64,000 nt of DNA from Verticillium longisporum (lineage: Eukaryota > Ascomycota > Sordariomycetes > Glomerellales > Plectosphaerellaceae). Each line of letters begins with the position of its first letter. Within the stretch, counting starts at the first letter, position 1. Of the stretch, positions 35,487 to 46,340 are shown piece by piece. The notes below the pieces were generated by a model that made no database searches, had not been told where the DNA came from, and saw nothing but the letters and a program-made list of their open reading frames with translations. The translations under genes and the position numbers were made by a program. The stretch lies in contig JAETXT010000010.1 in NCBI GenBank assembly GCA_019188255.1, positions 2,728,001 through 2,792,000 of the forward strand. The letters are read 5' to 3'.

Positions 35487-37942
35487 ATGGCCGACTCAAA
35501 AACCAATGGCGCCTCCACCGAGGAGTCCATCTCGCCCTACGGCCCCGCGCGGTCGACGGTCAAGGGCGGGCCCCTCTCCCAGTCGGACCTCGCAGCCTAC
35601 AACGACTGGTTCAAGGCCAGCCTGTACCTGTCGCTCGGCATGATCTACCTGCGCGAGAACCCGCTGCTCAAGGAGCCGCTGACCAAGGACCACCTGAAGC
35701 TGCGGCTGCTGGGCCACTTTGGCTCGGCGCCGGGCCAGATCTTCACGTGGATGCACTTCAACCGGCTCATCAACAAGCACGACCTCGACGCCGTCTTCAT
35801 CTCGGGCCCCGGCCACGGCGCGCCGGCCGTGCTGTCGCAGTCGTACCTCGAGGGCGTCTACTCGGAGGTGTACCACGACTGCTCCGAGGACGCCGAGGGC
35901 CTGCAGCGCTTCTTCAAGCAGTTCTCGTTCCCCGGCGGCATCGGCTCGCACGCGACGCCCGAGACGCCCGGGTCGCTGCACGAGGGCGGCGAGCTCGGCT
36001 ACGCCATCAGCCACGCCTTCGGCGCCGTCTTTGACCACCCGGACCTCATCGCGCTGACCATGGTCGGCGACGGCGAGGCCGAGACGGGCCCCATGGCCAC
36101 GTCGTGGCACAGCACCAAGTTCCTCAACCCCAAGGTCGACGGCGCCGTGCTGCCCGTGCTGCACCTCAACGGCTACAAGATCAACAACCCGACGCTGCTG
36201 GCGCGCATCACGCACAAGGAGCTCGAGAACCTGTTCCTCGGCTACGGCTGGCAGCCGTACTTTGTCGAGGGCGACGACGTCGACACGATGCACCAGGCCA
36301 TGGCCGCGACGCTCGAGCACTGCGTCGACGAGATCCGCCGCTTCCAGAAGCAGGCCCGCGACTCGGGCAAGGCCTTCCGCCCGCGCTGGCCCATGATCAT
36401 CCTGCGCAGCCCCAAGGGCTGGACCGGCCCGCGCAAGATTGGCGACAACTTCCTCGAGGGCTACTGGCGCGCCCACCAGGTGCCCATCACCGACGTCGCC
36501 ACCAACCCGGACCACCTGCAGATCCTCGAGAAGTGGATGAAGAGCTACGAGCCCGACCGCCTCTTCAAGGACGGCCGCATCCTGCCCGAGCTCAAGGCGG
36601 CGCTGGCGCCCAAGGGCAACCGCCGCATGAGCGCCAACCCCGTCGCCAACGGCGGCCTGCTGCGCAAGCCGCTGCGGCTGCCTGACTTTAAAAGTACGCC
36701 CTCGCCGTCGACAAGTCGGCGGCGACGACGGCCGCGAGCATGAGCAACATGGCGGGCTACCTGCGCGACGTCGTCGCCATGAACCCGCACTCGTTCCGCC
36801 TCTTCGGCCCCGACGAGACCGAGTCGAACAAGCTCGGCAAGGTGTACGAGGCGGCGCCCAAGGTCTGGCTCGGCGAGTACTTTGACGAGGACGCCAACGG
36901 CGGCAACCTCGCCATGGAGGGCCGCGTCATGGAGATGCTGTCGGAGCACACGTGCGAGGGCTGGCTCGAGGGCTACATCCTCACGGGCCGCCACGGCATG
37001 CTCAACTCGTACGAGCCCTTCATCCCCATTGTCAGCTCCATGGTCAACCAGCACTGCAAGTGGCTCGAAAAGTGCCTCGAGGTCGAGTGGCGCCACAAGG
37101 TCGCCTCGCTCAACATTCTCCTGACGGCCGTCGTCTGGCGCCAGGACCACAACGGCTTCACCCACCAGGACCCGGGCTTCCTCGACACGGTCGTCAACAA
37201 GTCGCCCGACGTGGTGCGCGTCTACCTGCCGCCCGACGGCAACTGCCTGCTGTCCGTCATGGACCACTGCTTCGCCTCGGCCAACTACGTCAACGTCATC
37301 GTCGCCGACAAGCAGGACCACCTGCAGTACCTGTCCATGGACAAGGCCGTCGAGCACTGCACCAAGGGCATCGGCATCTGGCCGCAGTTCAGCACCGACG
37401 CCGGCGCCGAGCCCGACGTCGTCATGGCCTCGTGCGGCGACGTCTCGACCCACGAGTCCCTCGCCGCCATCGACCTGCTGCTGACGCACTTCCCCGACCT
37501 CAAGGTCCGCTGCGTCAACGTCGTCGACCTCTTCAAGCTCATCCACCACACCGACCACTCCCACGGCCTCACCGACGCCGAGTGGACCGCCCTCTTCGCC
37601 GACAACGTCCCCGTCAAATTCATCTTCCACTCTTACCCCTGGCTCGTACGCCGCCAGACCTACAAGCGGGCTGGCGCCACCCACCCCCACGTCCGCGGCT
37701 ACAAGGAAAAGGGCAACATTGACACGCCCCTCGAGCTGGCCATCCGCAACCAGACGGACCGCTTCAGCCTCGCCATCGACGCCATCGACCGCATCCCGAG
37801 TCTGCACAACCGCGGTGCCGCCGCGAGGGAGACCCTGCGCAACGAGCAGATTCGCGCCAAGAACGTCGCCTTCGAGACGGGGCTGGACCCCCCCTTCCTC
37901 AAGGACTGGCAGTGGAGGCGTCGCGGCCTGTGGCAGCATTAG
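35487..37942 (+). CDS. phk: phosphoketolase (XFP), with a 1-base frame break
   Basis: This ThDP-dependent cytosolic enzyme splits xylulose-5-phosphate (often also fructose-6-phosphate) with phosphate into acetyl phosphate and a shorter sugar phosphate. The first part (35487 to about 36692) has SGPGHGAPAVL and the ThDP/Mg motif GDGEAETGP (194-202); the second carries the pyrimidine and C-terminal domains (GRHGMLNSYEPF, WRQDHNGFTHQDPGF). The two parts lie in different frames. They join at the A4 run 36690-36693, where one more A would give an uninterrupted 818-residue protein of normal size. A 44-nt intron there is unlikely. Codon bias is strong (C/G-ending), which suggests high expression. Confidence 0.93.
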
Positions 37943-38634
37943 GAGGCGCGCGCGCTGTCAAGGGGTGAGATGCGACAATGACGTTGGTGGTAATGGTATC
38001 AATAGCTCTTTAATGAATGTGTATTTCCTTGGCTCGATGTCTTCGTGAAATGCCGCCGCGAATTGTCGAACTATGTCGTCGTCTTTCCTTGATCCTGGTC
38101 GAGTCAGCTGGCGTGCCACTCACAATGAAGACTTACTCGCGCAGACACATCGCACGCTGCAACACACCACTGAACAATTGATTCCATTCATCTGACTTCT
38201 GCAAGCGGAACAGCTGCCTGGCCGCCGCCGCTGGCGCCGCGGGTATCCCCCACATCGAGATGCATATCGCATCGCATCGCATCGCATCTGGCATGGTCGT
38301 GTCTCGCGCCCAAACCTTCCTTCCACGAGCCCAGCCCTGCCAAGGCCCATCATCTCGAAGCAGCAACGATGCTTTGTACAACAACAGCTGCTTCTCCTGT
38401 CTTTCCCCTTTTTGGTTTCGTTCACTCGCCAGAAATCACCATGCTCACCAAAACGCCGCCCGCCCAATAGGTATCCTGGGTGTAAGAAAATCATGAACCG
38501 TGAAGTTTGCACTTCCTCCTGCTTTCTCTGCTTCTTCCTCGCCGTCAGGCCTCTCTGCTTGCTCGCTCATCGCTCATGGCTGGAATCGACTGCGCGCCCG
38601 CTGGCAAACCAAATACACAAAGCACGCCTACCAC
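37943..38634. other. convergent intergenic region
   Basis: About 690 bp lie between the convergent phosphoketolase and Ras-like genes. It contains a short CATCG/CGCAT repeat (38262-38288) and possibly a 3' exon or UTR of the Ras-like gene; I see no separate gene. Confidence 0.4.
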
Positions 38635-39564
38635 TCACCAACATCGCAGCTTCTTCCAGATGGAGCCCTGCCCCCTACCCACGCGGTCGCCGTGCAGGTT
38701 CGGCCCCCGTAGCCCAGGCGCCCTCTTCTCGTTGCTGCTCGAGTCGTCAACCTCGCCTGCCTCGCCTGTCCCGGTTCCCGGTAGCGGGCTCAGCGGCTTC
38801 GTCATGCCGCGCCGGTCGAGGGCCATGCTGTCGGATTGATCGAGACCGAGCTCGGCCAAGCGGCGCGCCTCGACGACGCGGCGCACAATGAGGGCAAACG
38901 TTTCCTCAATATTGACCTCGAGCCGGGCACTCGTCTCCATGAAGCCGCAGCCGCGCCGGCGGGCCCAGTCGAGGCCGGTAGCGGCAGGGACGACGCGGCT
39001 CTCCTGCAGATCACACTTGTTGCCGGCGACAATCTTGACGGGTGCGACGGTCTTAGCGCCGGAGCCCGAACCAGGATGGATCCTCGAATAGCCAGCCGGA
39101 AGCCCAGCGCGCCGTGCGCGCTCGGCATTGCCGAGGCGCGTCTCGGTCTCCATGTCGATGAGATCGTTGAAATACTGCAGGGCGTCGAGCGAGTCCTTTG
39201 AGGTGATATCGTAGACGAGGAGGAAGGCATCGGCACCGAGGTTTGACGACGCCCACATGCCGCGGTACTCCTCCTGGCCGGCCGTGTCGGTCAGTGCAAG
39301 GTGGTAGGTGTGACCGTCGATGCGACGGGTGATCGAGTACGAGTCCTCAATGGTTGGGTCATACTCGGACGTCCATTGCGAACGGACGAGGCGCAAGGTA
39401 ATGGAAGATTTTCCACAGCCGCCGTCGCCGCAGATGGTGATGGAAATGGGAATTGGGGGTTGTTGCTGCCGCTGTTGCTGCTGCTGCTGCTGTTGCGGCA
39501 TTGTTTCTGTGGAGTGTCCGCGTGGCATGTCGCTGGAAGGAATACGCAATGGGTCGTGAGGCAA
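38635..39564 (-). CDS. Ras-family small GTPase with poly-Gln N-terminus
   Basis: The 309-residue frame has all five Ras G boxes: GDGGCGKSS (G1), YDPTIEDSY (G2), DTAGQEEY (G3), NKCDL (G4) and ETSA (G5). This places it in the Ras subfamily and not Rab or Rho. Unusual features are a Gln run before G1 (variable CAG-type repeat), an extra ~25-residue Gly/Ser-containing insert before G4, and an end in KKLRCW instead of a CaaX box. A perfect donor GTGAGT overlaps the last codon (TG|GTGAGT), so a small 3' exon may supply the true lipid-modified end; I could not find a convincing one. The start could also be one of two later Met codons. Confidence 0.85.
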   Translation of the reverse strand: MPHDPLRIPSSDMPRGHSTETMPQQQQQQQQRQQQPPIPISITICGDGGCGKSSITLRLVRSQWTSEYDPTIEDSYSITRRIDGHTYHLALTDTAGQEEYRGMWASSNLGADAFLLVYDITSKDSLDALQYFNDLIDMETETRLGNAERARRAGLPAGYSRIHPGSGSGAKTVAPVKIVAGNKCDLQESRVVPAATGLDWARRRGCGFMETSARLEVNIEETFALIVRRVVEARRLAELGLDQSDSMALDRRGMTKPLSPLPGTGTGEAGEVDDSSSNEKRAPGLRGPNLHGDRVGRGQGSIWKKLRCW

Positions 39565-42135
39565 AGGGGAGATGCCGTTCCAATTATTATGGACGAGGCC
39601 TGCTCTGACGGACCCAGCAGGTGGCCGGCGATGCTACGAGCCGAGGCTCGGGAGGTGTGTGTGTGTGTGTGTGTGTGGCAAGCAGACTCCCACACCGCGA
39701 CAAGAATGACGTTTGCGCCTCGTGGCGATCTCTGGGGGTTCGAGCGTGGAGGTGGAGAATCGAGGTTGCGGATCGAGCGTTGAGACAGGTACAGGACCTG
39801 AAAGTAAATGTGGAAAGGGGGAGAGACACAGTCGGCGATGATTTGGGTCCAAGAGGTGCCAGACGACAGGCTTGGTGGCTTGAGAGGAGATGGGTGGTTG
39901 TTTCTTTTTCAACGTTGCAAGCTCTATCGTGTATGGCTGCGGGACGCGGGTCGATCGATGGCGGTTCGGCCGATTGCTTCGGTTTGTTTGGAAGCGCCAC
40001 TCCCCCTTCGACGCGGTTTGTCTGCTGTTTGTTGACGAGTCAACGAGGCATTCGGCGATCGGACTCTTAGTGCGATGTTGGATGCGTCAAGGTGTGGTCC
40101 TGGTTTGGCGATGGAGCGGAGCGGAGGGTAGGTTTTTGATCCAGGAAGATGCTCGAAGGTGATGGGCGAGATAAGAAGGAGGAAAGGGTGGTTGGGGAGG
40201 TTAACGATTATGACCAGGGCCAGGTCAAGGTCGTTCCATGGGGGTTGGAGGCTTGGAGGTGTGCACGCCCCCCGGCAGAGAAAACACAACAACGATGCCC
40301 CCGGCCCCCCTGGCCGTCGCTTCTTCCTCGCTCCCCCCTTGCGCCTCCGTTTGCGCGTCGCGCCTTCCCAATGGATTGTCGGTTCCTCCTGTTGCTGCCT
40401 CCTGCCACCTGTTCCTGCCTCCTGGCTCCTGGCTCGTGCCTCGTGCCTCGTGCCTCCTGCCTTCTGGCTCGTGCCTCGTAGCGTACCTTTATTGGTGCCT
40501 TGATTCCCCATGGCTCTTGCCTCGGTGCCTTGATGCCCCGTTTCTTTGCCTCGGTGCCTTGCAGGCCCCTTTTCGACACAAGATGAAGGGCAACCGCTGG
40601 GACTGGACCCCTGTTTTGGCAGTTCTAGCGCATTTTAGGGGCTTTGATGCACAGCCTTAGCGTGTCCAGTAGGGGGGGGCCAAGGGGGGGAAGGGGGGAA
40701 GGTGGGAAGGAGAGCCATCTCCCAACGGGGCTCGACCTTCAACTGCCGTCTGTCACGACCCTTAGCGTGCACACATGCCCCAGGGACCAGCCGGGCTTGA
40801 CTGGAAGAGCTTGCCTCTCGTCATCATGACTGATGGCATGAAGCCCTCCATCCCATGTCCATCACCATCTGCCTCATCAAAACGAGAGGGAGGCCTGACC
40901 ACCCACGGGCCCGACGGCGTCATCCGTTCTCTGTGTACTCTGCACTCTGTGTACAGTTTCATGACCTGAGCTTCGCCCAAAGTTTGCAAACGCCGCGTGG
41001 CATGCAAGCATCTCCGGGGTACCATACAATACAACGTACATGAACAGTACAGCCAATGCAAGACTCTGGGATCGTCGACGCTTGATGCTTGACTCAAGTC
41101 GGGGGGAGGATGCTTCGCGTCGACCCCTCCCTCGTCACTCATTCTTCTTCTCCTTCGTCTTCGACCCCTCCTCGCTTGCTATCCGAGTCTTGTTTCACGG
41201 CAGCAGTCGGCCGTCGCACAACGTGACAGTTGGGCTCTGCAGGTCATGGCCTTCTTTGTCGAGCATCCACTTGGCCTGTCAGACCTGTCACTTTGATGGT
41301 CGCAAGACTGACTGTCGGACCACCTGTTTGTGACGTGAATCCAACCCGACCCCGCTGTTGTCGACTCTACTCTGGAGGGTGCAGCAGAAAGACAACCTCG
41401 ATGCTGAACAGTCACATCACCTGCAGCGATGACACAAACAAACATCGAGTGACGACACGAGACCAGCATGATACCAAGCGCAGCAACGAGTGATGGCTCA
41501 GCAATGAATGATGGCTCAGCAATGACAGATGACAAACGCCATAGCCCACAACAACGGATGGTACTTAGCTATGGTGCAAACGCCAGCATCAAAGCACACC
41601 ACCAGCTCCCAATGGCCGTGCCCTCATGACAGCCAAACTCCGAGCCCGAGGAGACAAAGAACAGCCACCGATCACAAGGCCGGTACACCAAAAGAGGGCC
41701 TCCTCGTGCTTCCTCGGCGCCGCTTGGATTTGCCTCATTAGCGCTAAAAAGAAAAAAAAAAGGCTTTTGCTCTCCGGAAAAGACTCGGCTGATTAGAAAG
41801 GCCTTCCTTCGGCCAAGACAGGATTGGAATCCTGACGTACCTAGGTAGTCGTGGCCTACAGATGGATCAATTGGCGGCGATTCACATTGGAGTAGCAGAG
41901 AGGGAAAAACCCCAGAAGTCGACCGAGTCATCTTTTCAACCCCTCTTCTCCCCCGGATCCCCATTCTTGACTCACCATCAAAGCGACACTCACCCATCAA
42001 TAAAAATATCGCCAAACCACAACCCCTCTGCTGCCCCTCCATTCGGCACCCCTCCTTGGACCCCTCCTTACCCCTTTCTAAATCAGCCCCCCCTCCTCCC
42101 TATCGCCCTACCGCCCCCTTAACGTCATAGTCACC
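39565..42135. other. intergenic region with simple repeats
   Basis: This holds the Ras-like gene promoter, then repeat-rich DNA, then the promoter and CT-rich leader of the decarboxylase. A (GT)n run lies at 39655-39677. An imperfect minisatellite of CTCGTGCCTCGTGCC-type units spans about 40400-40560. No gene is supported. Confidence 0.45.
39655..39677. repeat. (GT)11 microsatellite
   Basis: Eleven uninterrupted GT dinucleotides upstream of the Ras-like gene. Confidence 0.9.
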
Positions 42136-43721
42136 ATGACCGTCACCCATACCAATGGCAACGGACACCATGCCTCGCCGGCTCTGCACAGGGCCGATGA
42201 GGTCGAGGATGTAAGTTGACCCTCGTGAGTGGCTGGGAACGACTCGCGACTAACACAACCCAGCTCCTCGATGCCGTCAAGGACCTGATCGTCCCTTACA
42301 TCAGAGCTGCCGACGATGCTGCGCCGCTCAAAAAGCACGGCCAGGTACCTGTCAATGCGGATGGTCTGTCCGCCAATGTCCTCGTCGACTCGCTCAAGCC
42401 GCAGGAACTCGTGTCTCGGCTGAAGCTGTCCCTGCCAGACGGTGAAGGTCTCGGCAAGGACGGCCTCATGTCCTTCCTCCAGAAGATCCTTCAGTACAGC
42501 GTCAACACATGGGACCAGGGATTTCTGGACAAGCTGTACGCCTCCAACACGCCTGTCGGTGTCGTTGCTGATCTCATCCTGTCTGTTCTCAACACGAATC
42601 TTCATGTGTACCAGGTGTCTCCGGCTCTGAGCGTCATTGAGAAGGTCACGGCCCGTCGATTTGCCAACGTCTTTGGCTTTACCGGCCCCGCGCCGGCGGC
42701 ATCTCTTGCCAGGGCGGCAGCGCCTCCAACATGACCTCGGTCGTCGTTGCTCGTAATAGCCTGTACCCCGAGACGAGGACGCACGGCAACGGGTCTCACA
42801 CCTTCATCCTCTTCACCAGCGCGCACGGTCACTACTCTGTCGAGAAGAGCGCGCTAACGTGCGGCCTCGGCGCCTCCAACGTCTGGGCCGTCCCCATCGA
42901 CTCGCAGGGTCGCATGATCCCCGAGGCGCTGCGCGAGCTCATCATCAAGGCCAAGAACGAGGGCAAGACGCCCCTCTACGTCAATGCGACGGCCGGCACC
43001 ACGGTCATGGGGTCCTTTGACCCCTTTGTGGAGATTTCCAAGGTCTGCAAGGAGTTTGGGCTCTGGCTGCACGTCGATGGCAGCTGGGGCGGGCCCGTCG
43101 TCTTTCGTCGAAGCAAAGGGCAAGCTCGCCGGCGTCGAGCTCGCTGATTCTCTGACCGTCAACCCCCACAAGATGCTCAACGTCCCCGTCACGTGCTCGT
43201 TCCTCCTGACCAACGACCTCGCCGTGTTCCACAAGGCCAACACGCTGCCGGCCGGCTACCTGTTCCACAGCGTCGACGAGTCGGACGACGTGTGGGACCT
43301 TGCCGACCTGACGCTGCAGTGCGGACGCCGCGGCGACAGCCTCAAGCTGGCGCTCGCGTGGATCTACTACGGCGCCGCCGGGTTCGAGAAGCAGATTGAC
43401 CACGCCTTTGACGTCGCCGCCCACCTGGCGCAGATTGTGCAGGCGCACCCCGACTTTGTGCTCGTGTCCTCGGACCCGCCGCCGTGTCTGCAGGTGTGCT
43501 TCTACTACGCGCCGGGCGGGCATCTTTCCGACGATGCCAAGGCGAACACGCGCACGACGGCCGACATGGTGGGCAAGCTGATCCGCAGGGGGTTCATGAT
43601 TGATTACGCGCCAGGCGACAAGGGCAGCTTCTTCCGCGTCGTGGTCAACTGCCAGACTCTCAAGGGAACGGCAGACGGCCTGTTGAAGGGGCTGGAGGAG
43701 ATTGGAAAGGAGGGCCAGTAG
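42136..43721 (+). CDS. PLP-dependent decarboxylase (group II), two frame breaks
   Basis: This is a cytosolic-type pyridoxal-phosphate enzyme of the glutamate / cysteine-sulfinate / aspartate decarboxylase group; the substrate cannot be read from the sequence. Exon 1 is 42136-42210 and exon 2 starts at 42264. The cofactor Lys is in LTVNPHKML (about 328), and LWLHVDGSWGGP carries the conserved Asp. The frame changes twice. One base is missing at the C4 run 42686-42689, before ISCQGGSASNMTS; one base is extra at the T3 run 43103-43105, after WGGPVV. Together they cancel, leaving the expected length of about 510 residues with family-like sequence in all three segments. This speaks for indel errors over decay. 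Confidence 0.88.
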
Positions 43722-44093
43722 AGTAGACGTAATGCTTGTATAGACGTAGACCACTTGACATGACGAAGCAGAGCTCTGTGCATATTGAACTGTTTCTTTC
43801 CCTCTCCCTCTCTCGGGTTTTCAAGTTTTCAACTGATCTTGCCAAATGTATGATGCCGCTAACAAGCAGACTTGCTCGTTGGCCGCTCACCGGTCCCCAC
43901 CGACGTTTACCGACCCCACTCTCGGTCTACTATCAATTGAACTGATAAGATAAGATAGCCAAAACTTCTCTGACCGTCCCAAAAAATTCAAGGCAGGACC
44001 AGGACCGTCTTCTATGTCCAAAACGAGAGCACAGCATCAACACTCGACGAACCCCTCAGCCCATTGCCCTCACGCAGCCAAGCCGTTCTCACA
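43722..44093. promoter_or_regulatory. decarboxylase 3' end / nop9 promoter
   Basis: About 370 bp separate two genes in the same orientation. I see no TATA box, repeat or extra gene. Confidence 0.4.
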
Positions 44094-46340
44094 ATGGGCA
44101 AGCCTCGCACCAAACGCCAACAGCTCCGCGACGAGCGCAAGGCGAAGCGCAAAGCGGCCCAGGACGCCGGCGCCGAGACGAACCGCGAGACGAAGCGGCG
44201 CCGCACCTCGGATGACGAGGGCCAAGAAGACAGGGACACCGACGGCCCCCGCGCCGCGAAGCGCGCCCACCGAAACCCAAATCCCGACGACGACTACGTC
44301 AACGACCCCTTCGGCACGGGCGCCGACCAGGGGCGGCCCGAGCGGGAGTTCTTCGGCATGCTCGACGACGAGGAGCAGGAGTACTTCAAGCGTGCCGACG
44401 AGATGCTCGAGCTCAACCAGTTCCCGTCCGAGGAGGAGCTCGACGTGTTCCTGCAGAGCGTGTACCGCGAGGCCGTCGGCAAGGAGCTCAAGCTCGCGAG
44501 CTCGCAGTCGCTGTCGAGGCTCATGGAGCGGCTCATCCTGCTGAGCTCGACGCCGCAGAAGAAGCACATCTTTGGCGCCTTTGCCGGCCACTTCCTCAGC
44601 CTCGTCCAGCACCGCTTCGCGAGCCACTGCTGCGAGGCCCTGTTCCTGCAGAGCGCCCCCGTCGTGACCCAGGAGCTCGGCGGCGCCGCGGCGTTTGTCG
44701 TCGACACGGCGGGCCGGCAGCAGGAGGGCGAGGCGGCCGCCGGCGCGGAACCTGAAAACTCCATGGAGAACCTGTTCCTCATGACGCTGGACGAGTTTGA
44801 GGAGCACCTGGGCTATCTCTTGACGGACCGTTTCGCGTCGCACACGCTGCGCGTACTCCTCATTGTGCTGTCGGGCAGGTCACTCGAGGACTCGGCGACC
44901 AGGACGTTGCTGAAGAGCAAGAAGAAGGAACGCATCTCGGTGCACGGCGCGCCCGGCGCTGGCAACGCTGGCAACGCCGACGAACCGACGAACCAGCTCC
45001 GCGCCGTGCCGGCGTCCTTCACCATGGCGACGAGGAAGATCATCGAGGACGCCACGGCGGGCATGGACTTTACGGCGCTCCGCATCCTCGTCAAGCACCC
45101 GACCGGCAACCCGCTGCTGCAGCTCCTGCTCGAGCTCGACATTGCGCTGAACCACAAGTCGGACAAGGCCAAGACGGCGGCGTCCGACAAGGAGACGCTC
45201 CTGTACCGCCTGCTGCCGGGGGCGCCCATGTCGCTCGCCAACGGCGACTCGCAGGCGGCCGACTTTGTCAACAGCGTGGTCTACGACCCCATCGGCTCGC
45301 GCATCCTCGAGACGCTGCTGACGCACGCCCCCGGCAAGCTGTTCCGCGCGCTGCACCAGAACTTCTTCGCCCCGCGCATGGCCACCTACGTCCGCAACGA
45401 CATTGCCTCGTACCCGGCCCTGCGCGCCCTCAACCGCCTCGGCAAGGACGACCTCGTCGCCGCCGTCCACAGCATCCTGCCGGCCGTGCCCGTGCTCGTT
45501 GCCAAGGCCCGCTACAACATTCTCAAGACGCTCTTCCAGCGCTGCCAGGTGCGCGAGGCCGGCCCCGAGCTCGCCGCCCTGACGCGCGCCCTGACGGCGG
45601 CCCTCGGCAACAACTCGAAGGACGTGGTTCCCAAGCTCTGCCACCTCAGCCTCGGCGCGGCGGCGGGCGACGAGCAGGACGACACGCCCAAGTTCCAGCA
45701 GGACGTCCAGAACAAGGCCGCCATGGCCTCGCACGGCGCCCAGCTCGCGGCCGTCATGCTCGCGACGCCCGGCTCCGCCGCCAAGGCCTCGCAGGGCTCC
45801 CTGTCGTCGCTGACGACGGACCAGCTGTTCGAGCTCGCGACGCGCTCCATGCCGCACGTCGCCGTCCTCACGACGGCCCTCGCCCAGCCCGGCGCGACGC
45901 CCGTCTTCCACAAGGCCCTCGTCGGCCGCCTCGCCCCGCGCGCCGCCGACCTCGCCCTCACCCAGTTCGGCCACAATGCCGTCAACGCCATCATCGCCGT
46001 CGGCACCGTGCCGTTCCACGTCAAGGGCACCATCATGGCCGCGCTGGCGGCGCGCGAGGGCGAGATGCGCGAGTCGTGGATGGGACGCAGCGTCTGGCGC
46101 ACGTGGAAGGGCGACATGTGGAAGACGCGCCACGCCGACTGGGTGCGCTGGGCCAAGGAGGTCGAGGGCGGCAGCGCGGGCGCCGGCGGCGCCGAGGGCG
46201 AGGTCAAGCTCAAGCCGTGGGAGAAGATGCGTGAGAAGAACCGCGAAAAGGCGAGGGCCAGGGGCGGCGGCGGTGGTGGTGGTGGTACCGAGGCCACGAC
46301 GGGGGCCAACTCGGTCGAGGTGGCCGAGGAGGCTGCCTGA
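44094..46340 (+). CDS. nop9: nucleolar protein Nop9 (Pumilio-like)
   Basis: Nop9 is a Puf-repeat RNA-binding protein needed for 18S rRNA maturation in the nucleolus. The single exon encodes 748 residues. The N-terminus is Lys/Arg-rich (MGKPRTKRQQLRDERKAKRK) and acts as a likely nucleolar signal. An acidic linker follows with the conserved EFFGMLDDEEQEYFKRADEMLELNQF. The Puf-like repeats are marked by FASHCCEALF, DRFASHTLRVLL, HPTGNPLLQLLL and DPIGSRILETLL. The C-terminus is basic with a poly-Gly run. The frame is also open 30 bp upstream (Met 44064), but ACAATGGGCAAG at 44094 matches the family start and has a better context. Confidence 0.94.
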   Translation: MGKPRTKRQQLRDERKAKRKAAQDAGAETNRETKRRRTSDDEGQEDRDTDGPRAAKRAHRNPNPDDDYVNDPFGTGADQGRPEREFFGMLDDEEQEYFKRADEMLELNQFPSEEELDVFLQSVYREAVGKELKLASSQSLSRLMERLILLSSTPQKKHIFGAFAGHFLSLVQHRFASHCCEALFLQSAPVVTQELGGAAAFVVDTAGRQQEGEAAAGAEPENSMENLFLMTLDEFEEHLGYLLTDRFASHTLRVLLIVLSGRSLEDSATRTLLKSKKKERISVHGAPGAGNAGNADEPTNQLRAVPASFTMATRKIIEDATAGMDFTALRILVKHPTGNPLLQLLLELDIALNHKSDKAKTAASDKETLLYRLLPGAPMSLANGDSQAADFVNSVVYDPIGSRILETLLTHAPGKLFRALHQNFFAPRMATYVRNDIASYPALRALNRLGKDDLVAAVHSILPAVPVLVAKARYNILKTLFQRCQVREAGPELAALTRALTAALGNNSKDVVPKLCHLSLGAAAGDEQDDTPKFQQDVQNKAAMASHGAQLAAVMLATPGSAAKASQGSLSSLTTDQLFELATRSMPHVAVLTTALAQPGATPVFHKALVGRLAPRAADLALTQFGHNAVNAIIAVGTVPFHVKGTIMAALAAREGEMRESWMGRSVWRTWKGDMWKTRHADWVRWAKEVEGGSAGAGGAEGEVKLKPWEKMREKNREKARARGGGGGGGGTEATTGANSVEVAEEAA

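Noticed and set aside
36545..37939. 464-codon open frame opposite phosphoketolase
   Set aside because: Shadow frame; the plus strand is a clear enzyme.
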